A DNA stretch of 39,659 nt from an uncultured Pseudomonadota bacterium (GTDB lineage Bacteria > Pseudomonadota > Gammaproteobacteria > Burkholderiales > Rhodocyclaceae), in contig CAISUK010000721.1 of assembly GCA_903888645.1 (NCBI GenBank), forward strand, positions 1-39,659. The letters run 5' to 3'. Of the stretch, positions 17,853 through 26,205 are shown piece after piece. Under the pieces are notes generated by a model, which was not told the DNA's origin, did not search any database, and saw only the letters and a program-made list of their open reading frames with translations. Each line of letters opens with the position of its first letter. Within the stretch, counting starts at the first letter, position 1. The translations under genes were made by a program, and so were the position numbers.

Positions 17853-17919
17853 TACGGCCTCGCAAGAAAGAAGGTAACGAGACCGACATTGCCTGAATCT
17901 GGAGCCAAATAAACCACAA

Positions 17920-19107
17920 TCAATGGGTTGAGTCCTTCAACACGGCGAGGATATTTCTTGCTGCATCTTCCGCATTAAAGCTTTCCACACACAAGTTGTC
18001 GCCGCGGCGGCAGAAGTGGCTTCGTTGGGATACCGGAATGCTACTCTGGCAACCATAGCAATCGATGTTTGGCACGATTGGGACAAACACACATCCTTTG
18101 CGCAACGGCTTAAGGTATTGGTGATTTGCGGCAGTGAAAAATACGCACATCGGTGCGTTCGTAGCAGAGGCCACATGTACGGGTCCAGCATCGACGCCGA
18201 CAAAGGCCGAACTGTGGGAAATTAGCAGGTGTAACTCCTGCAGCGAATAACGTGCCCGGTGGTCAAGCAACCGATCACTTCCTCCGATGAATGCATCGGA
18301 TGCACTTCCGATTTGAACGATGGCATGCGGCCAACCGACAAGGATACCGTCGATCAAGTCTTGCCACAGCCTCATCGGCAGGTTCTTGCTAGGCCAATGG
18401 TGATTGGGCTTGTGCATTACCAAGTAGGGTTTTCCAATCCCAGCCACAATGCTTTGAATCCGCTCCAACTCTAGTTCGATAGGGATCAACTCTGGCTGCT
18501 TGTCGAAGTCGATGTCACCGAAAGCATGGAAAGCGTAGGCGTCGATTACGTGGCAGGACGGATTACGTTCATAGACGCCGTCTAGGTTGATGACTAGGTC
18601 GTAGTCACACACTTGCCCAGCCAGGCTTTGCGGGCTAAGCGTTCGGTGCACGCAGGGATTGTTGCGAAATACTGAGGGATGGTTGGTGGCGACGTCTATC
18701 AGCGCGTGACCCTGACGGTCATCGAACAGCTTGCGCACGATTGGTGTAGTCATCAGAACGTCGCCCATCGCATCCCCGCGTATCACGAGAATTCGCGCTG
18801 GCATGCGCAGTGAGCCCCAATTGGTAAGAATCTTCGAGGCAGGATCAGGTGTGCGCACAACACCTCGAAACTTGCGGAAAACGGCGGGCGATGGAGTTCC
18901 CAGACGCATATGTGTGCGGACGCGAAAGTGACGCGGCAGAAAGTCGTCAAGCACAAATCGCTCAAGCCCCGAGAATCCGTATTTGTCTAGCATCACGCGA
19001 GCGCGGCGCCACGCCCGCGCAGTCCAGAGCCGAGAACGTAGGCTCAACGCAAGCGCCTCGCTGACCGCATAGGCCAGCGCTAGCAAGCGTGTGGAAAGTC
19101 TTGCCAT
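17920..19107 (-). CDS. Glycosyltransferase family 9 protein with N-terminal extension
   Basis: This 395-residue protein has a GT9-like domain after about 100 extra residues. The domain starts ARILVIRGDAMGDVLMTTPIV, the typical R-x-D/G-A-x-GDV-L-x-TP motif, and ends with SAFVGVDAGPVHVASATNAPM and CVFFTAANHQYLKPL. The extra N-terminal part, rich in Arg and Leu (SLRSRLWTARAWRRAR), may be a membrane-associating helix. The cysteine-bearing C-terminus (IDCYGCQSS, FCRRGDNLC) fits the family. I start at ATG 19107, 17 bases after the GT2 gene; the track's longer ORF would run into that gene. It is the last gene of the minus-strand glycan series and probably modifies LPS core or a surface polysaccharide. 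Confidence 0.8.
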   Translation of the reverse strand: MARLSTRLLALAYAVSEALALSLRSRLWTARAWRRARVMLDKYGFSGLERFVLDDFLPRHFRVRTHMRLGTPSPAVFRKFRGVVRTPDPASKILTNWGSLRMPARILVIRGDAMGDVLMTTPIVRKLFDDRQGHALIDVATNHPSVFRNNPCVHRTLSPQSLAGQVCDYDLVINLDGVYERNPSCHVIDAYAFHAFGDIDFDKQPELIPIELELERIQSIVAGIGKPYLVMHKPNHHWPSKNLPMRLWQDLIDGILVGWPHAIVQIGSASDAFIGGSDRLLDHRARYSLQELHLLISHSSAFVGVDAGPVHVASATNAPMCVFFTAANHQYLKPLRKGCVFVPIVPNIDCYGCQSSIPVSQRSHFCRRGDNLCVESFNAEDAARNILAVLKDSTH

Positions 19108-19124
19108 GGCCTGCTGATAGTTAC

Positions 19125-19937
19125 TTATTGGTAGATCCAAGCGCCAGCTCGGCGCTGCATGTGCAGCGTCATTTTGTGAGCAGCGCGCTCTTGGCGCGCC
19201 CATTGGGCGGCGCGGTTCTTCCGGATAAACTTGTAGCGCTGGCGTCCCCACCAACTTAGCCCAATGCGGGAGTAGAAGTAGCGATGATCACCGAACTTAT
19301 TGACGCCCTGCTCCTTCTTCATGGCGATCTGCGTGATCGAGCCAAAGTGATGCATGAGTGCGTTGCCAACGGTGCCCATGCGTATTGCATGGTGTTGGCA
19401 GCGAAACAGGAACTCGCTATCTTCGCGGCCGAACAGAAGGCGATCGGTGTCCAAGTAGCCGATATGGTGAAACACCCCCTGCCGCACAGCAAAGGCCACA
19501 CCGTGAAACCAGCCTTCGCGAACGACATCACGCATTTCGGCGATAAATAGCTTCGTGAAGGCGTTCAAGTCGTAGTCCAAGTCGATCTCGACCAGAGATG
19601 GACTGACTACATCAAGCCTGTAGCGGTCTGCGGAATCGAGCATCGCGTTGATAGCGTCATGCGCGATAACAATGTCATTGTTCAAGAACACAACCCATTC
19701 TGAATCGGGGCTGGCCAGCGCACCTTGGGTCCACGCACCACCGCAGCCGAGATTAACCCGGTTGTGGATGGAGCGAATTTCAGGCTTGCTTGCAAGCCAG
19801 GACGGCGTTTCGTCAGTACTACCGTTGTCGATAAGAAGCAGGGCCTCGACCGGGATACCCTGTGATAGCAGGCTGTCTACGCACTGCTCCGTGTAGCGCA
19901 GTTGGTTCAGCAAGGGAATGACGATTGTGTAGCGCAT
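19125..19937 (-). CDS. Glycosyltransferase family 2 protein
   Basis: This 270-residue GT-A enzyme opens RYTIVIPLLNQLRYTEQCVDSL, continues with LLIDNGSTDETPSW, and has the nucleotide-sugar motif FLNNDIVI in place of the more usual DxD. A later REDSEFLFRCQ matches the E-D-x-E/D-F acceptor motif of rhamnosyl-type GT2 proteins. It is a cytoplasmic or membrane-associated transferase acting on LPS or polysaccharide; donor and acceptor are unknown. It precedes the GT9 gene by 17 bases, so the two are almost certainly co-transcribed. About 110 AT-rich bases with an inverted repeat separate it from the FkbM gene upstream. Confidence 0.87.
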   Translation of the reverse strand: MRYTIVIPLLNQLRYTEQCVDSLLSQGIPVEALLLIDNGSTDETPSWLASKPEIRSIHNRVNLGCGGAWTQGALASPDSEWVVFLNNDIVIAHDAINAMLDSADRYRLDVVSPSLVEIDLDYDLNAFTKLFIAEMRDVVREGWFHGVAFAVRQGVFHHIGYLDTDRLLFGREDSEFLFRCQHHAIRMGTVGNALMHHFGSITQIAMKKEQGVNKFGDHRYFYSRIGLSWWGRQRYKFIRKNRAAQWARQERAAHKMTLHMQRRAGAWIYQ

Positions 19938-19982
19938 CTAGCCTCTGTCAGAGTCGAAATTCTTTCCGTATGGACCAGCCGA

Positions 19983-20026
19983 AAAAATACGGTTAAAGAA
20001 AGACACCATGCATTCTACGTATTTTT
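19983..20026. repeat. AT-rich inverted repeat between FkbM and GT2 genes
   Basis: AAAAATACG (19983-19991) and CGTATTTTT (20018-20026) are perfect inverted copies separated by 26 bases. It could be a weak terminator, an operator or chance in AT-rich DNA. It lies between the end of the FkbM gene and the GT2 start, where transcripts could be separated. Confidence 0.4.
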
Positions 20027-20048
20027 ATGACATATTAGTCGGCAAACC

Positions 20049-20972
20049 TCAGTTTGAAGCCAATCTTTCTCCCACCACGAACACGATGTCCGTTGAGCTG
20101 TCATTGTCGGCAAATGGCTTCAAGACGTATCTGTAACCATCTACCAAGATCCGCCAAAAGCGTTTCAATTTAGCCGTGCTCTTTGGAGGTGTTCTAACAA
20201 GCTTGTGTGCCGTGACGCGGTTACCGAACTTCCCTAACAAAGGAGATGGGTCGAAGTCTTTGTCCCAGTACTCGAAAACCACAATGACCTTGAAATTGGG
20301 AGGCAAAGTTTCCGCTATTGCCTCCAAGATTAGTATTTCGTAGCCTTCAGCGTCAATTTTGACAACCCCGGCTCTACAACCATCATTATCAAGCTTTCTA
20401 AACAAGTGCTCCAGTTCATCCCTCGCAGGTTCTATGCGAATCTCAACAGACAGGTAGTTCCCGATGTCGAATTGAGAAAATCCATCCTTGCTGGCGAGTT
20501 GCGTATCTGCATAGGAATTGTCGTTGCTGTGGACAAACGCTCCACCCCAATTGTGCTTCGGTACATTAAGTGTAGCGGTTCCTTTGGCTGAGCCAAGGCC
20601 GACTGGATGCAGGACTGCCTCGCACTTGTCAAGCGCAATCCTTACATTGACTCCGAGAATACTGCAACAATCGGGATTCGGCTCGAACATATGTACCTGT
20701 TTGAACAAATTTCCCGACTGGCAAGAAATTAGCCCGATATTGGCGCCAATGTCTATAAGAAAACCACCGTATCCGTCTGTCGCAAATGAATCAATGAGAT
20801 TCTTTATTCGAGGTTCATGCAATCCAAATATCCAGGGCGCAACCGAAATATTGTCACCACCTTTCAAGAAGAGCATAGAGGAATTCTTGGTGAGCAGCCT
20901 GAAAACCCATTGCTTCAGCCGTTGTAGGTTCCTATCAAGGAATGACTCCCTTAGTGAAAGCATCAAAGCCAT
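20049..20972 (-). CDS. FkbM-family methyltransferase
   Basis: This 307-residue protein has a SAM-dependent methyltransferase core of the FkbM type: GGFLIDIGANIGLISCQSGN (motif I), then VHMFEPNPDCCSILGVNVR, and later AGVVKIDAEGYEILILEAI, the conserved KID-x-EG-x-E stretch. FkbM enzymes in glycan clusters usually O-methylate sugars, and that is the best guess. By eye its DNA is markedly AT-richer than the other genes in the window (some 60-base lines near 43% GC compared with up to 70% around argS and SDR), suggesting separate acquisition. ATG 20972 is used; an in-frame ATG at 20963 is possible. A TTGGTG/GATAAT pair in the upstream gap could be its own promoter. Confidence 0.85.
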   Translation of the reverse strand: MALMLSLRESFLDRNLQRLKQWVFRLLTKNSSMLFLKGGDNISVAPWIFGLHEPRIKNLIDSFATDGYGGFLIDIGANIGLISCQSGNLFKQVHMFEPNPDCCSILGVNVRIALDKCEAVLHPVGLGSAKGTATLNVPKHNWGGAFVHSNDNSYADTQLASKDGFSQFDIGNYLSVEIRIEPARDELEHLFRKLDNDGCRAGVVKIDAEGYEILILEAIAETLPPNFKVIVVFEYWDKDFDPSPLLGKFGNRVTAHKLVRTPPKSTAKLKRFWRILVDGYRYVLKPFADNDSSTDIVFVVGERLASN

Positions 20973-21144
20973 ATCATTTGCCTCTTTTTCAATCGCATAT
21001 TATCGAGAAGGTTGTCGATTCACCAAGGAATCAAGCGGTCGTTTCGTGGTTTGGTTGGCGTTTAGGCAAATTATCGTTTCGACTGATGGCATAAGGGACA
21101 TTAACTGACCTTCACGATGACAGCTAATCAAGAAGAAGTATCTC
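20973..21144. other. AT-rich spacer between O-antigen ligase and FkbM genes
   Basis: These 172 bases are AT-rich like the FkbM gene. On the minus strand a TTGGTG and GATAAT spaced 16 bases apart give a possible promoter. No ORF or stable terminator hairpin is evident. The GC change here and after the FkbM gene could mark the edges of an acquired piece. Confidence 0.35.
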
Positions 21145-22440
21145 CTAAATGGCAGTGCTGTGGTCTTGAATAGCCTGTGCGGCGAGACCGGCAATGATGA
21201 GCCCATAGAAAGACGCCGTATACTTGAGCGTCAAAACCTCGAAGCTAATACTGCAAACCATCAGGCCGACCAAGTAGGCCAAGCCAAGATGGCTGGCCTT
21301 GGCGACCTGGCTATCCGGGTATTGCCGCTTTCGCCAGAACACGGTTAGCGGTACGAAGAACAGGCAAAGGACGGATACCCCACCCAAAACACCAGAACGT
21401 AACAAGTTGGCAAGGAATTCATTGTGCGGGCCAACGAAAATGATGCCGCGAGCCTCCGGGCTAGCAATAGCTGTAATCCAGGGTTCAGCCAAATATGCGC
21501 GGAAGCCGAGGTCTCCGTAACCATACCAGGGGCTATGCTTGAATAACTCCCAGGACATATGCCACATGGTCAGCCTGAAACCGGCTGAAGTATTTCGATT
21601 GGAGCCGTCGAACCACTGGGCAACTTCCTGGTAGCCGCTATGCAATCTTGCTGATGAGCCGGGATAAAGGGTGAAGGCCAGGACCAAACCTACGATCACC
21701 AGCGACGCGAGAACAATGCTTGTCCGTCTGTCCAGTCGTGAAGTTCGAAGCAGCGTCCAGAGTAATAGAACGAACGGCAGCGCCAGCCAACTGGCTCGCG
21801 TTTCGGAGCCGATAACCAAGTACATCCCCGCCGCAAAGCCGGCAATCTGCAAGGCCAGCAGAACCTTTCCGGATTGCCGGACAACATTATCGATGCCGAA
21901 CAAGCAAAACGAGGCGAGAATAAGGACATAGACACCAAACATGTCGGTATCGACGAAATAGGTCGCGAACCGACCGCCCCAATGAGTTAAGGCTTTCGGG
22001 TCCAGGTTCACCTGCGCCACCAGAATGAACAGGGCAAGCGGTGCCACCGCGCCAAGCAGCCTGGCGAAATTTACGCGTTTGTAGTAGAGGTAATACAAGA
22101 TGGGAATAGCGATGAGCATACGCAGGGGGCCGTCATAAGCCTTGACGATCAGTTCCTGGCGCAATGCCTGGCTGACCAGCAAGACCAGAAATGGCATGGC
22201 CATGGCTATGGCGACAGCGGCCAACGCGCCCTGGGCTTGCCCGGATCGGGCGGCGGCATATGCACGGCGGAAACAAGCTAACGCCGGCACCAGCAGCATG
22301 AACAAGGTGATGTTAATACACCCACGCAAGGATAAAAAACCCAGAATGCTGCTGGCCAGAACAACCAATAGATAGGTGTCCGCCCAGAGTTTGCCAGGAT
22401 TTCGAACTAACGCTGAACGGAGTGTTTCCAAGGCCTTCAT
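21145..22440 (-). CDS. waaL: O-antigen ligase family protein (WaaL/Wzy-type)
   Basis: This 431-residue integral membrane protein has about a dozen hydrophobic helices and one long periplasmic loop. The loop contains SSARLHSGYQEVAQWFDGSN and then WELFKHSPWYGYGDLGF, ending in FVGPHNEFLANLLRSGVLGG. The P-H-N-x-F motif with its His is conserved in the Wzy_C/WaaL domain. It probably ligates O-antigen or another polysaccharide to lipid A core in the periplasm; Wzy polymerase or a pilin glycosyl ligase share the fold and cannot be excluded. ATG 22440 is chosen over a TTG at 22455. It sits between GT17 and FkbM genes in the glycan cluster. Confidence 0.75.
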   Translation of the reverse strand: MKALETLRSALVRNPGKLWADTYLLVVLASSILGFLSLRGCINITLFMLLVPALACFRRAYAAARSGQAQGALAAVAIAMAMPFLVLLVSQALRQELIVKAYDGPLRMLIAIPILYYLYYKRVNFARLLGAVAPLALFILVAQVNLDPKALTHWGGRFATYFVDTDMFGVYVLILASFCLFGIDNVVRQSGKVLLALQIAGFAAGMYLVIGSETRASWLALPFVLLLWTLLRTSRLDRRTSIVLASLVIVGLVLAFTLYPGSSARLHSGYQEVAQWFDGSNRNTSAGFRLTMWHMSWELFKHSPWYGYGDLGFRAYLAEPWITAIASPEARGIIFVGPHNEFLANLLRSGVLGGVSVLCLFFVPLTVFWRKRQYPDSQVAKASHLGLAYLVGLMVCSISFEVLTLKYTASFYGLIIAGLAAQAIQDHSTAI

Positions 22441-22518
22441 CCCGTATATTTCCAATAATCGGTGCGCATTCTTGTTAGATGACTGGCAATAACCAAATTT
22501 ACGTTTGCATGCGACAGA

Positions 22519-23382
22519 CTATTTTGCTGCCTGTTGTTGTGGAAGCGGCAATATCCAATCCGCGTATTTCTCTCGATGTTGCGCCAGGAAGGTGGGAAAC
22601 CGCGTTGCATCCACCGGTTGAACGAGGAACCGCGACTGCCCGCCAAAGAGATCCATCCCGGCCCGTATCTTCTCCCGGATTACGTCAGTATCCTTGTATT
22701 CCGGCTTGTTGAACTCCTGGTGGGCAAAGCTTTCCAATTTCTGGATGATCTGCGGAATCCTGGCAACGTAGGAAAAATGCCAGCCGCCATTCTCGATTTT
22801 TTGTATTTGCCGACGATTGAAATAGGCGCGTTTGATGGAGCGCAATGGCCCCGTCCCCTTATAGTTGCGCACCCGCTCCGGGCTGTGGAAGAAATTCTTG
22901 AAATTGCGGTAGGTCACGATCTTAGAGCCACTCCAAACGGTTGGAGTACCATTTAGGTAGCACTGATTGTTGAGATAATAAGAGTAGTAGTTCTGTTGAA
23001 AATCGCCGCGGAGGCGATAGTTTGGGTCGAATAGTCGGATCGCTTCGGGGCGCGGAATTTCGTCAAGGTCGGAGACGAGTATCCAGTCATCGTCGGCTGC
23101 ATCCTTGATGCCATTGGCGAGATAGTCACGCTGATAATTGTCGTTGCGCCAGGCGTCGTCGGTTGGAAACGGATAGTCCTTGATAACCAGGTAGCGAATC
23201 TTGTCGCGAAATTTCGCAAAGTTTTCCATGCGGAAATTGAGTGGCTTGGGTTTTCCGGAAAAAGTCTTGACTGATTCAACGATGACAAAGAAATCGACAT
23301 GGTCCCAGAGCGTTTCCAGCCGCAGCTCTAGAAGCATGTCCTCGTTGAAGTAACAAAAGCAATCGTATATCTTGGGCTTCAT
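22519..23382 (-). CDS. Glycosyltransferase family 17 protein (N-acetylglucosaminyltransferase-like)
   Basis: This 287-residue protein starts PKIYDCFCYFNEDMLLELRL and contains HVDFFVIVESVKTFSGKPKP and WILVSDLDEIPRPEAIRLF. This is the pattern of GT17, the family named for eukaryotic beta-1,4-mannosyl-glycoprotein GlcNAc transferase, with S-D-x-D-E as the probable metal and donor site. Bacterial members are found in polysaccharide clusters and their donors are mostly unknown. It lies 28 bases after msbA on the same strand and 78 bases before the ligase gene, so it is likely in one transcript with msbA. Addition of a hexosamine to LPS core or O-antigen is plausible. Confidence 0.85.
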   Translation of the reverse strand: MKPKIYDCFCYFNEDMLLELRLETLWDHVDFFVIVESVKTFSGKPKPLNFRMENFAKFRDKIRYLVIKDYPFPTDDAWRNDNYQRDYLANGIKDAADDDWILVSDLDEIPRPEAIRLFDPNYRLRGDFQQNYYSYYLNNQCYLNGTPTVWSGSKIVTYRNFKNFFHSPERVRNYKGTGPLRSIKRAYFNRRQIQKIENGGWHFSYVARIPQIIQKLESFAHQEFNKPEYKDTDVIREKIRAGMDLFGGQSRFLVQPVDATRFPTFLAQHREKYADWILPLPQQQAAK

Positions 23383-23410
23383 GGTTTATATATCTTGTGA
23401 ATTGGGAACG

Positions 23411-25165
23411 CTAATCAGGCTGTTCAAATTGCAGTCGATAAAGTTGCGCGTAAATTCCGTTGCGCGCCAGCAACTCGTCGTGATTTCCTTGTTCAACGAT
23501 ACGGCCCTTGCCGAGCACTAGGATCCGGTCCGCCCGTTCCACGGTGGACAAGCGGTGCGCAATGACCAGGGTAGTGCGGCCGCGCATCAAGGTTTCTAGC
23601 GCTGCCTGGACATGACGTTCGGATTCCGTGTCGAGCGCCGAGGTCGCCTCGTCGAGGATGAGGATCGGCGCATCTTTCAGCAGCGCCCGGGCAATGGCGA
23701 TGCGCTGGCGTTGCCCGCCTGACATTTTCACGCCGTTTTCGCCGATCAGGCTGTCGAAACCTAGCGGCATCGCCTCGATGAACTCCAACGCATGGGCCGC
23801 CTTGGCGGCGGCCAGGACCTGATCATGGCTGACACCGGGATTCGCACCGTAGGCAATATTCGCCGCTATCGTATCGTTGAACAGCACGACATCCTGGCTG
23901 ACCAAGGCGATGTTGCGGCGCAGGCTGGCCAGCTTGATGTTTTCGATGGCATGGCCATCGACCAGAATATGGCCACCGGTAGAGTGATAGAAGCGTGGCA
24001 GGAGGTTGGCGATGGTGGTTTTGCCGCTGCCGGATTGGCCAACCAATGCAATGGTTTCCCCCGGTGCGATACGAATTGTGATGCCGTCAAGGGCGGCCTG
24101 CGTGGCTTCCGCGTAGCTGAAGCTGACATTGTCGAATTCGACCGCTCCGCTCACGTGGCCCAGTTCGACGGTTCCCATGTCGTCTTCAGGTGGTTCGTCG
24201 ATCAGTTCGAAGACGCTTTCGGCCGCCGCCAATCCCTTCTGCATCGAGGCGTTCAGGTCGGCCAGACGCTTCATCGGTGCCAGCAACATCAACATGGCGG
24301 TCATGAACGAGACAAAACTGCCGACAGTTGTCGCATCCTTGCCCGATTGGTTGATGGCAACGGCGATGATGATGGCCAGGGCGATTGCCGCGAATACTTG
24401 AACGATCGGACCCTGGCCAGCCGCCGCGACGGTCCAGCGCATGTTGTGGCCGCGCTGCTCGCGATTGGCGGCGGCGAAGCGTTGGCTCTCGTACTGCTCG
24501 CCGCCGAAGATCTTGACGACCTTGTGCGCGCCGATGGTTTCTTCGAGTACGTGAGTGATCAAACCCATCGAGCGCTGTGTGCTGCGACTGACGATACGCA
24601 GTCGTCGGCTGAACAGACGCACCGAAAACGCAATCAGCGGAATCATGCCCAATGCGACCAGAGTCAGCGCCCAGTTGAGATACATCAGCCAGGCCAGGAG
24701 GCCAATGACTGTCAGTGAATCACGGACCAGGACCGTGATGGCGACGGTGGCCGCCTGAGTGACTCCGGTAACGTCGTAGGCAATTTTTGACATCAGGGCG
24801 CCTGACGACTGATCATCGAAAAAGCGCGTCGGTAGAGTGACCAGACGGGCGAACATTGCGTTGCGCAGGTCGGAGACGACATGCGTGGCAGCCCATGCCA
24901 TTGCATAGTCGCCAACGAAGCCGATGATGCCGCGCCCGACAAATATGCCGATGACGAGTAAGGGAAAGATACTCAGGTTGGTTCCGGTGTGCTGGCCAAA
25001 ACCCGTGTCCAAGAGCGTTTTCATCAATGCCGGAAATGCCGGTTCGATGGCGGCAGTCAGCGCCATGCAGACCATGGCGACGACGAAGGCGACGCGATAT
25101 GGGCGAACATAACCGAGCAGGCGGAAGTACAAGGCTCGGCTGGACTGCTGTGATGCTGTATGCAT
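23411..25165 (-). CDS. msbA: Lipid A export ABC transporter MsbA
   Basis: This 584-residue fused permease-ATPase flips core-lipid A across the inner membrane. Six hydrophobic segments fill the first 320 residues, including RPYRVAFVVAMVCMALTAA and GDYAMAWAATHVVSDLRNAM, followed by the ATPase with Walker A VGQSGSGKTTIANLL at about residue 375, signature MSGGQRQRIAIARAL, Walker B ILILDEATSALD and switch His in IAHRLSTV. I use ATG 25165, giving a normal MsbA N-terminus; GTG 25213 would add a non-conserved leader. It heads the minus-strand glycan series and is divergent from btuF. Length and motif order are standard. Confidence 0.93.
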   Translation of the reverse strand: MHTASQQSSRALYFRLLGYVRPYRVAFVVAMVCMALTAAIEPAFPALMKTLLDTGFGQHTGTNLSIFPLLVIGIFVGRGIIGFVGDYAMAWAATHVVSDLRNAMFARLVTLPTRFFDDQSSGALMSKIAYDVTGVTQAATVAITVLVRDSLTVIGLLAWLMYLNWALTLVALGMIPLIAFSVRLFSRRLRIVSRSTQRSMGLITHVLEETIGAHKVVKIFGGEQYESQRFAAANREQRGHNMRWTVAAAGQGPIVQVFAAIALAIIIAVAINQSGKDATTVGSFVSFMTAMLMLLAPMKRLADLNASMQKGLAAAESVFELIDEPPEDDMGTVELGHVSGAVEFDNVSFSYAEATQAALDGITIRIAPGETIALVGQSGSGKTTIANLLPRFYHSTGGHILVDGHAIENIKLASLRRNIALVSQDVVLFNDTIAANIAYGANPGVSHDQVLAAAKAAHALEFIEAMPLGFDSLIGENGVKMSGGQRQRIAIARALLKDAPILILDEATSALDTESERHVQAALETLMRGRTTLVIAHRLSTVERADRILVLGKGRIVEQGNHDELLARNGIYAQLYRLQFEQPD

Positions 25166-25240
25166 TGGCGAGGGTAACGGAAAAGAGAACTGTACCGGCT
25201 GTAGCGACAGCACGCCACATTAAGGCCAATTCATGTTGGG

Positions 25241-25246
25241 TACAAT
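25241..25246 (+). promoter_or_regulatory. Possible -10 element of btuF
   Basis: TACAAT at 25241-25246 lies 47 bases before the btuF ATG in the short msbA-btuF gap. The -35 region is poor (ATTAAG at about 16 bases spacing). No cobalamin riboswitch fits in this gap, so btuF would not share the B12 control seen at btuB. Confidence 0.35.
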
Positions 25247-25292
25247 CTCCGCACCCACGATAGGAGCCTCATCGCAGCCGCGCAATTATCCC

Positions 25293-26186
25293 ATGCCGAA
25301 ACACTTTTCATCGCGCTTTGCCTTGCTGGCGCTTTTCGCTTCTTCGGCTTGCCTTGCCGCCAACATCGAGTTGATCGATGACAGCGGCGCAACGGTACGT
25401 CTGCCCGCGCCGGCGCGACGCATCGTCAGCCTGGCCCCGAACATCACCGAATTGATGTTTGCCGCCGGTGGCGGATCGGGGCTGGTCGGCAGCGTCGAGT
25501 TCAGCGATTATCCGGCGGCGGCGCGGCAACTGCCGCACATCGGCAGCTATGCACGGTTGGACATGGAAACCATCGTCGCGCTCAAACCGGATTTGATTAT
25601 CGCCTGGCAGAGCGGCAATCCGGGTGCCCAGATCGAGCAGTTGCGCCGGCTTGGCCTGCCAGTTTTTCTGGCCGAGCCGAAACGGATCGGGGACGTGGCG
25701 CGCAATCTGGAACAGTTCGGAATACTGTCGGGTAGCGAGGCTGCCGGGCGCGCGGCTGCGACAGAATTTCGCAGCCGCGTGGCGCGCCTTGCGGGAAGTT
25801 ATTCCGGTCGTCCGACAGTGCGCGTGTTCTACCAGATTTGGGATCAGCCACCGATCACCATCAACGGCCAGCAGATGATCAGCGATGTGCTGCACCTGTG
25901 CGGCGGGGAAAACATCTTCGCCAGCCTGCCGACGTTGGCGCCCACCGTGAGCGTCGAAGCGGTGCTGGCGGCGGACCCTGAAGCCATCGTCGCCAGCGGC
26001 GCCGATGCATCGCGACCGGCTTGGCTGGACGCCTGGAAGCACTGGCCGCGTTTGACGGCGGCGGCACGCGACAATCTCTATTACGTCGATCCGGACCTGA
26101 TGCAGCGGCAAACGCCGCGCGTTCTCGACGGTGCGGCGCAGGTGTGCGCGCACTTGGAGTCCGCGCGGAACAAGCGGCCGCGTTAA
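25293..26186 (+). CDS. btuF: Cobalamin ABC transporter substrate-binding protein BtuF-like
   Basis: This 297-residue periplasmic binding protein has a signal peptide ending near SACLA|ANIEL. It has the class III fold motifs: RIVSLAPNITELMFAAG, GSYARLDMETIVALKPDLII, then VFYQIWDQPPITINGQQMI and a C-terminal DNLYYVDPDLMQR. These closely resemble BtuF and related corrinoid binders rather than haem or siderophore binders. The ATG at 25293 gives a proper signal; the track's earlier start lies across the promoter. It converges on btuD, 19 bases away, so it is transcribed apart from btuBCD yet clearly serves the same importer. Confidence 0.85.
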   Translation: MPKHFSSRFALLALFASSACLAANIELIDDSGATVRLPAPARRIVSLAPNITELMFAAGGGSGLVGSVEFSDYPAAARQLPHIGSYARLDMETIVALKPDLIIAWQSGNPGAQIEQLRRLGLPVFLAEPKRIGDVARNLEQFGILSGSEAAGRAAATEFRSRVARLAGSYSGRPTVRVFYQIWDQPPITINGQQMISDVLHLCGGENIFASLPTLAPTVSVEAVLAADPEAIVASGADASRPAWLDAWKHWPRLTAAARDNLYYVDPDLMQRQTPRVLDGAAQVCAHLESARNKRPR

Positions 26187-26205
26187 ACGAAAAAAAGCGA
26201 AGATT

